64,000 nucleotides of DNA, taken from Segetibacter aerophilus (lineage in GTDB: Bacteria > Bacteroidota > Bacteroidia > Chitinophagales > Chitinophagaceae). The notes below the pieces were generated by a model. It was not told the DNA's origin and searched no databases. It saw only the letters and a program-made list of their open reading frames with translations. Shown here piece after piece: positions 59,791-64,000 of the stretch. The stretch lies in the NCBI RefSeq assembly GCF_007991655.1, contig NZ_BJYT01000008.1, forward strand, positions 62,001 to 126,000. The letters run 5' to 3'. Position 1 is the first letter of the stretch. Every line of letters begins with the position of its first letter. The position numbers and the translations under genes are program-made.

Positions 59791-60870
59791 ATGAAATCTA
59801 TTTACTTTCTTCTTTTACTGGGTTTCTCCTTTCAGGCATCAGCACAAGTAGTAACCGCTGATCCGGCTGTAGGCGCCTTAAACCTTACAGATAATATCAC
59901 AAAGCTGGACCGGTCAAGAACAATATCCTCCTTACCGGTAACACTTACGGTGCCTGTTCTTAATCTAAGTCCTTATAATAGTATTCCCAATAACAGTACT
60001 ACGATCATCATCGGGTTGGGAAGTAGGTTATCTCTCTCTCCATCTTTTAACCTTGCCACAGCAAGACTTAGTAATTATTTTTCTTTTGTATACAACACCT
60101 CTGCAAGTCAACCAAGAATAATAGGTACACAGATAGCAGCTATACCAAAAGATTTCATCGATAGTACTTCATTTGAGGTAGTTGGTAAGAGTTCCGGATC
60201 TTCTGCAGCTTCTGTTAATTTTTCAATTAATGCAACTGCAAATGTAGATGACGAAGATGGTAGCAATAATGCGGGTTCGATATCATACACCGTACTGATA
60301 ACGCTGCCTGTTACCCTTTCACAGTTCAATGCGTTGAAGACAGGCTGCAATATTGATGTTTCATTTAATTCTGAAGAAGAAAAGAACGCAAGCAGCTACG
60401 ATATAGAGGTCAGCAAAGATGGCAATTCTTTTGTCTCAATAGGAGAAATACCAGCAGCTAATGCTGGAAAATATGCCAGGAGCTTTCCTATAACTGAAAG
60501 CATGAAAGCGCCTTCTCTCTACGTCAGAGTAAAATCGATTGACAAAGACTCAAGGTTTGTTTACAGTGCCGTAAGGAAGGTTGCGGGAAATTGTGATGCA
60601 CCTAAAACCTTTGGCCTAAGTCTGTTTCCAAACCCTGTTACGGTAACAAAAGAAATTACCATAGTTGCAACGGAAGGACTTTTCGCTGGCAAGTATGACG
60701 TTTCTTTAATAGATATGAACGGACGTACACTACAGACGAGACAACTTCAGTTGAACAACACATCTAACTTCCAATTTAACCTCGGTAATATTTCTTCGGG
60801 CCATTATTTAATAAAAGTTATCAATACTGCTGGTGGTAAATCATCTGCAATACATTTTCAGAAGAACTAA
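59791..60870 (+). CDS. Secreted protein with a type IX sorting domain (359 aa)
   Basis: It has a signal peptide (MKSIYFLLLLGFSFQASAQ), a beta-rich N-terminal half (about 20-170) ending in a DDEDGSNNAG acidic loop, a fibronectin-like middle (about 175-265, TLSQFNALKTGCNIDVSF) and a C-terminal sorting domain (about 280-359): LSLFPNPVTVTKEITIVA, YDVSLIDMNGRTLQTRQLQL, NLGNISSGHYLIKVINTAGG. This is a clear type A T9SS domain, so the mature part should be sent to the surface or medium. It follows the 640-residue gene by 68 bp, with a terminator between them. Confidence 0.88.
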   Translation: MKSIYFLLLLGFSFQASAQVVTADPAVGALNLTDNITKLDRSRTISSLPVTLTVPVLNLSPYNSIPNNSTTIIIGLGSRLSLSPSFNLATARLSNYFSFVYNTSASQPRIIGTQIAAIPKDFIDSTSFEVVGKSSGSSAASVNFSINATANVDDEDGSNNAGSISYTVLITLPVTLSQFNALKTGCNIDVSFNSEEEKNASSYDIEVSKDGNSFVSIGEIPAANAGKYARSFPITESMKAPSLYVRVKSIDKDSRFVYSAVRKVAGNCDAPKTFGLSLFPNPVTVTKEITIVATEGLFAGKYDVSLIDMNGRTLQTRQLQLNNTSNFQFNLGNISSGHYLIKVINTAGGKSSAIHFQKN

Positions 60871-60903
60871 TAATCATCCATAAAACATTCAAACTACCAT
60901 AAA

Positions 60904-61077
60904 ATGAAGTACGTCATTCTCTCTGTTATTGCGCTCACTTTTACTATAAGCAATGTCGATGCTCAGGCAAGACCGGCTAAAGCAAGAAAGCCAAAAAAGC
61001 ATATTGGTAAACATCCGAACGGAAATCCTCCCGCTGTTGCTGTTTATTTAAAAAAGAAGAGTTTTAATCATTCGTAG
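60904..61077 (+). CDS. Small secreted basic peptide (57 aa)
   Basis: The frame runs ATG 60904 to TAG 61077. A signal peptide of about 21 residues (MKYVILSVIALTFTISNVDA) leaves a mature peptide of about 35 residues with 10 or more Lys/Arg/His (ARPAKARKPKKHIGKHPNGN) and a short hydrophobic stretch (PPAVAVYLKKK). It lies between two secreted-protein genes in the same direction (33 bp after one, 45 bp before the next), which makes it likely real. Its function is unknown; cationic antimicrobial, DNA- or polysaccharide-binding activity are possibilities. No relative is recognised. The next gene product also has a P/N/G/H-rich start, so they may share an origin. Confidence 0.6.
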   Translation: MKYVILSVIALTFTISNVDAQARPAKARKPKKHIGKHPNGNPPAVAVYLKKKSFNHS

Positions 61078-61122
61078 TTCAAAACGTAATAAATCTAATA
61101 TCATTAACTAAAAACGCAACAC

Positions 61123-62097
61123 ATGAAACATTTTTTATGCTTAACGCTAGTCGTTTTACTGGCTTTCGGTACTGCTAATGCCCAAGGCCGTAAGCCACCT
61201 AATACACCATTGCCACCTAAAGGTCCACGCGGCAATCACTCTAACGGTAACGGGCCAAACAATCCACCCCCAGGTCATAGTGGACAAACTTCTGTAATAT
61301 TTAGTGCCGTTGGATTTGATGATCAGTCCCCGACGCTTGAAGGTGTTGCTGCAACTAGAGAAACAAGCATAAATACAGCTAATAACCAGTCTCTGATAAG
61401 CGAAATGAGAAAGAACGTTGCTCCTCTTGTAATGGGAAGCAATTTCATGACTCCTTCAGGTTGGGGTTCTACCGGAACGTTTGCTTTCGGTGCTATTTCT
61501 GGTACGCCTTATCAAACTTACGCAAGTACGCAAAGACAAAACAGCGACTTTCTTGCTCAGGTAGGATTTGGAGCTGGTAATGCTCAAAAATCTGTAAGTG
61601 TTGTAGGCATTGTAAACGTAAATGACGTTTCAAAGGTCGACAACTTTTCTTATAGCTTTATTGCAAGTCGCCAGTTAGGTAAATTTAGCAGTATCAGTGC
61701 GGGTGCTTTACACTTGTTTGCTGATCCTAATAAGACTGATGCCGGTGAAAGTTTTTATGTAGCATTTAGCCAGGCGATTAAGAAAACTAAATTCAGCTAT
61801 TCTGTTGGTATTGGAACAGGCAGATTTTATGACAACAATGAAATTGATAAAGAAGAAGGTAAAGCAGATCATGGTACTGCCGTATTTGCAAACCTTTCTT
61901 ACAATATCTTAAAGAATGTAGCTGTAAGTACAGAGTGGACAGGTCGTAATATTGCGTTCTCCAGTACTTTGATGATCAAGCCTAATTTACCTGTTCTTGC
62001 AATCGGTGTGTCAGATGTTACCAGGCTTTCTGGCGATCATCCAACCTTTTTCGCAAGCATAGGAAAAGCGATCTCTTTTCATAGAGGAAGAAGATAG
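61123..62097 (+). CDS. Secreted/outer-membrane protein with Pro/Gly/Asn-rich linker (324 aa)
   Basis: It has a signal peptide (MKHFLCLTLVVLLAFGTANA), a linker of about 38 residues rich in P, G, N and H (PPNTPLPPKGPRGNHSNGN), then about 265 residues that are rich in alternating hydrophobic strands with S, G, F and Y (YSFIASRQLGKFSSISAGAL, FSYSVGIGTGRFYDNNEID). The pattern fits a small beta barrel or porin-like domain in the outer membrane. The last residues are basic (HRGRR) rather than the usual aromatic end. No family is recognised. It is the last gene of the secreted run, with a terminator after it. Confidence 0.75.
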   Translation: MKHFLCLTLVVLLAFGTANAQGRKPPNTPLPPKGPRGNHSNGNGPNNPPPGHSGQTSVIFSAVGFDDQSPTLEGVAATRETSINTANNQSLISEMRKNVAPLVMGSNFMTPSGWGSTGTFAFGAISGTPYQTYASTQRQNSDFLAQVGFGAGNAQKSVSVVGIVNVNDVSKVDNFSYSFIASRQLGKFSSISAGALHLFADPNKTDAGESFYVAFSQAIKKTKFSYSVGIGTGRFYDNNEIDKEEGKADHGTAVFANLSYNILKNVAVSTEWTGRNIAFSSTLMIKPNLPVLAIGVSDVTRLSGDHPTFFASIGKAISFHRGRR

Positions 62098-62412
62098 TTT
62101 AGATAACCACTTACATAATTCTTACAAAAACCCCGTCAGCTTTTGACGGGGTTTTTGGTTTTTGTGCATTTGAGAAGTTACGGTGTTCTTTTTCCTGATT
62201 TCCTTATTAACACAAAAGTCAAAACGGAATAATTTAGCGAGGTTTTTCTGATCTTCCGTTAATAATAAGGTGTGAGCAATTGTCTATTTGCTCATCGCCG
62301 CTACTACCTTTATTTCAGAAAATCTAAACACGTTGGAAAGCCAACGAGCGTGCCAAACAAAAGTGAGACTAAATACTCCTCCCCAGAATCGTGGTGACTT
62401 TACATATTAAAG
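62098..62412 (+). other. Intergenic region between convergent units
   Basis: A strong terminator at 62126-62156 ends the plus-strand secreted run. The rest holds nothing recognisable. Confidence 0.6.
62126..62156 (+). terminator. Terminator of the secreted-protein run
   Basis: AAAAACCCCGTCA and TGACGGGGTTTTT pair around a short loop, then T. Confidence 0.9.
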
Positions 62413-62814
62413 TTACCGGTAAAAAGTTTTACCACCCGTTGACCTTTTTGCTAAATACATAAGTACACCATAGGGAACTGGACTGGTAAAGAAAAGCCTG
62501 AGGCTACTCAGCATGCTACGAAAACTACTGTTTTCAAAACGTGCCAACACATCAACGACGCCCAACAAAACTACAAGAATGATGACGCATGAGTAGATAA
62601 ACAACCACAAGTTCTTTGTCCACTGCTGATGATGTTTGCTCCATCCATACCAACCTGCAAGCGCAACGGCGAGTAACAAACCGAAGTTAAGTCCGTGCCG
62701 TAGTAGGGGGTTTGTTTTGTAGTTCATGTCTGGATTGTCATGATAGCCATGCCAGGTTGCCCAGTACAATAAGCAGATAATAATGGCAACTATCCATACC
62801 CTGTGCTTAAACAT
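62413..62814 (-). CDS. Small membrane protein partner of the exosortase (133 aa)
   Basis: The product has four predicted membrane helices (about 5-23, 42-60, 70-93 and 105-122), with W- and H-rich loops (YWATWHGYHDNPD, WYGWSKHHQQWTK) and a basic C-terminus. It overlaps the exosortase gene by 8 bp on the same strand, which is the arrangement of a coupled two-gene unit. I believe it is of the type annotated as an XrtX-associated membrane protein, though that is memory of the pattern rather than a test. Its role is unknown, possibly holding or regulating the exosortase. Confidence 0.75.
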   Translation of the reverse strand: MFKHRVWIVAIIICLLYWATWHGYHDNPDMNYKTNPLLRHGLNFGLLLAVALAGWYGWSKHHQQWTKNLWLFIYSCVIILVVLLGVVDVLARFENSSFRSMLSSLRLFFTSPVPYGVLMYLAKRSTGGKTFYR

Positions 62815-63370
62815 GAAGGTGTCGTTTGGAGTACTTTAGCCAGATCGTAAAGACTATTCCATAGATCGCCATCTTAAAAATATATTTATGAAAGAAGTCT
62901 GCTAGGGGAAAGTTGTGCATGTACATCCAGGTTAGACCATAACATCTGAAAGCATTTAGTACAACGACAGCAATGGTACCAAACATTATGTAAGGCAATT
63001 GCCGTTTTAAGTTAGGTGGAAAACAGCAAAGAAAACCAATGTAAAGCACGATCAGTTCTAAGCCGTTGCAAGAGTCAGCTATTGCTACCAGCTTTTTTCC
63101 CTCTGCGTGCACTGCTATATAACTCATACCTTGCTTGTTTACCTTCTCTTCCGTGATAATCATTTTTTCATCCATAAGATTAGAATACAAAAAAGCTGCG
63201 GCACTAGCGGTAGCAAACGTTAACTGCTGGTCGGGAATACGTACGGGAAATAAAACAAGGTGATACAGCAGCTTCCAGGCTAAGAAGATGATCAACGCTT
63301 TTACAAGAAAAGCTCGGGTATCTGCAGGCATCTGCTTAATAAAACTGGTCGGTGCTATGTTCTTTATCAT
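62807..63370 (-). CDS. Exosortase/archaeosortase-family transpeptidase (XrtX-like)
   Basis: It is an integral membrane cysteine protease/transpeptidase that sorts tagged surface proteins, 187 residues. The catalytic triad is visible: C101 in ADSCNGLELIVLY, R142 in LNAFRCYGLTW and H161 in FFHKYIFKMAIYG. There are about five membrane helices. It is shorter than classical exosortases (about 280 residues), as in XrtF/XrtX of Bacteroidota. The small partner gene overlaps by 8 bp. Exosortases are commonly near exopolysaccharide genes, as here. No clear recognition-tagged (PEP-CTERM-like) substrate is seen in the window. Confidence 0.85.
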   Translation of the reverse strand: MIKNIAPTSFIKQMPADTRAFLVKALIIFLAWKLLYHLVLFPVRIPDQQLTFATASAAAFLYSNLMDEKMIITEEKVNKQGMSYIAVHAEGKKLVAIADSCNGLELIVLYIGFLCCFPPNLKRQLPYIMFGTIAVVVLNAFRCYGLTWMYMHNFPLADFFHKYIFKMAIYGIVFTIWLKYSKRHLHV

Positions 63371-64000
63371 CCGCTTTTTTGATAATTAAGTTAGGCGAAT
63401 ATAATGTAGTGAGACAGGTGACAGCTTTTTCTAATAATTCTTCAATGCCACCGGCCTCGAAATTCTCTATTTAAGGAGAATGTCAACCGTCAATCGGGCA
63501 ATAGCAACAGTCTCTCTTACTATTGTAATAGAGCCTTGGGATGCAAAAGGCTTTGGATCCCTTATTGTTTAATCCTAGTGCCTCTAGCACCAATAGTGCC
63601 TTAAACAACCTGTAGTTTTGCTATTTTCTGGCATTATAGACTTTCTTGCTACCATAGCCTCCACCTGCAGCCTCTTTTTCTTCCTAAGTATAGGTAGAGT
63701 AAATTGACGGTAATGTTTAGATAGCGATATTTGATCAAGTTATGCTGAAAGGATAACAAACATCTAAAAGTTTTCTCTCTTCATCAGCGCCACTTAGCTT
63801 CAATAACAGTGTTTTCTAATAAATTAATGTCTACAATAGAAGTTAAAACTTTAAGGTTCTAAACTATCAATCTTGCTATTTCAAATCTTAAGCACCTTTT
63901 AATATATATTCGCACCTCGAAAATAAAGACCGCCGATGGGGCTGAGATGGCGAAGCTATGGGTAAAATGCAAAGAGTTGACATCGAAAAAAGCATAAAAA
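63371..64000 (+). other. Intergenic region ending in a polysaccharide-type leader
   Basis: No gene is seen on either strand in 630 bp. A TATATTCG at 63905-63912 (one mismatch to TAnnTTTG) could start a plus-strand transcript. The leader motif follows at 63934-63966. An ATG at 63967 opens a frame that runs to the window edge (11 codons), too short to call. Confidence 0.55.
63934..63966 (+). repeat. Leader motif, copy 2
   Basis: 24 of 33 positions as in 43228-43260, with TGGCGAAGCT identical (63948-63957). It lies just upstream of ATG 63967 and about 20-25 bp after a possible promoter. Confidence 0.5.

Overview
The window is AT-rich DNA from a Bacteroidota chromosome, most likely Chitinophagales/Chitinophagaceae. 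The signs are a SusC/SusD pair, a type IX secretion sorting domain, a type III glutamine synthetase, an exosortase of the Bacteroidota type, and tRNA promoters that fit the phylum's TTTG-N19/20-TAnnTTTG consensus. No rRNA operon, CRISPR array, prophage or intact insertion sequence was seen. Taxonomy is inferred from gene content only.

Layout. 1-5.5 kb (mostly minus): a 3'-truncated glutamine synthetase, a polytopic membrane protein, a NarL-type response regulator, its histidine kinase, a second membrane protein with an unclear start, and a small conserved protein. 5.7-10.5 kb (plus): two orphan NarL-type regulators, a class IV aminotransferase, a photolyase and exonuclease III. 10.5-15.2 kb: small membrane and lipoprotein genes, the initiator tRNA, a GIN-domain secreted protein, and a TPP riboswitch in front of a TonB-dependent receptor. 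15.5-17.7 kb (minus): ddl, a PASTA protein and a rhodanese. 18-22.6 kb: two small lipoproteins, then divergent cyanophycinase and cyanophycin synthetase. 22.7-29 kb: tRNA-Gln, an M20 amidohydrolase, a SPOR protein, deoC, a four-helix-bundle element with a nonsense codon, and secA. 29.5-42.2 kb: a type B carboxylesterase, an unknown protein, a cold-shock protein, an outer-membrane receptor, a polysaccharide deacetylase, a SusC/SusD pair, TatD and tRNA-Ser.

43.3-57.1 kb is an exopolysaccharide/capsule locus on the plus strand. It holds a Wza-like exporter, a Wzc-like tyrosine autokinase, a Wzx-like flippase, three left-handed-helix acetyltransferases, a Wzy-like polymerase, three GT2/GT4 glycosyltransferases, a split PssD/PssE glycosyltransferase and dTDP-glucose 4,6-dehydratase. 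No phosphoglycosyl priming transferase is present. 57.8-62.1 kb (plus) is a run of four secreted-protein genes, one with a type IX sorting domain and one coding for a 57-residue basic peptide. 62.4-63.4 kb (minus) is an exosortase with a small membrane partner. The last 630 bp hold no gene but end in a leader-like sequence that matches the leader of the exopolysaccharide operon, so a second polysaccharide locus may start just past the window.

The observations most worth following are the shared leader motif, the inverted-repeat four-helix-bundle element, the exosortase pair beside the exopolysaccharide locus, the secreted-protein run, and a dispersed intergenic repeat.
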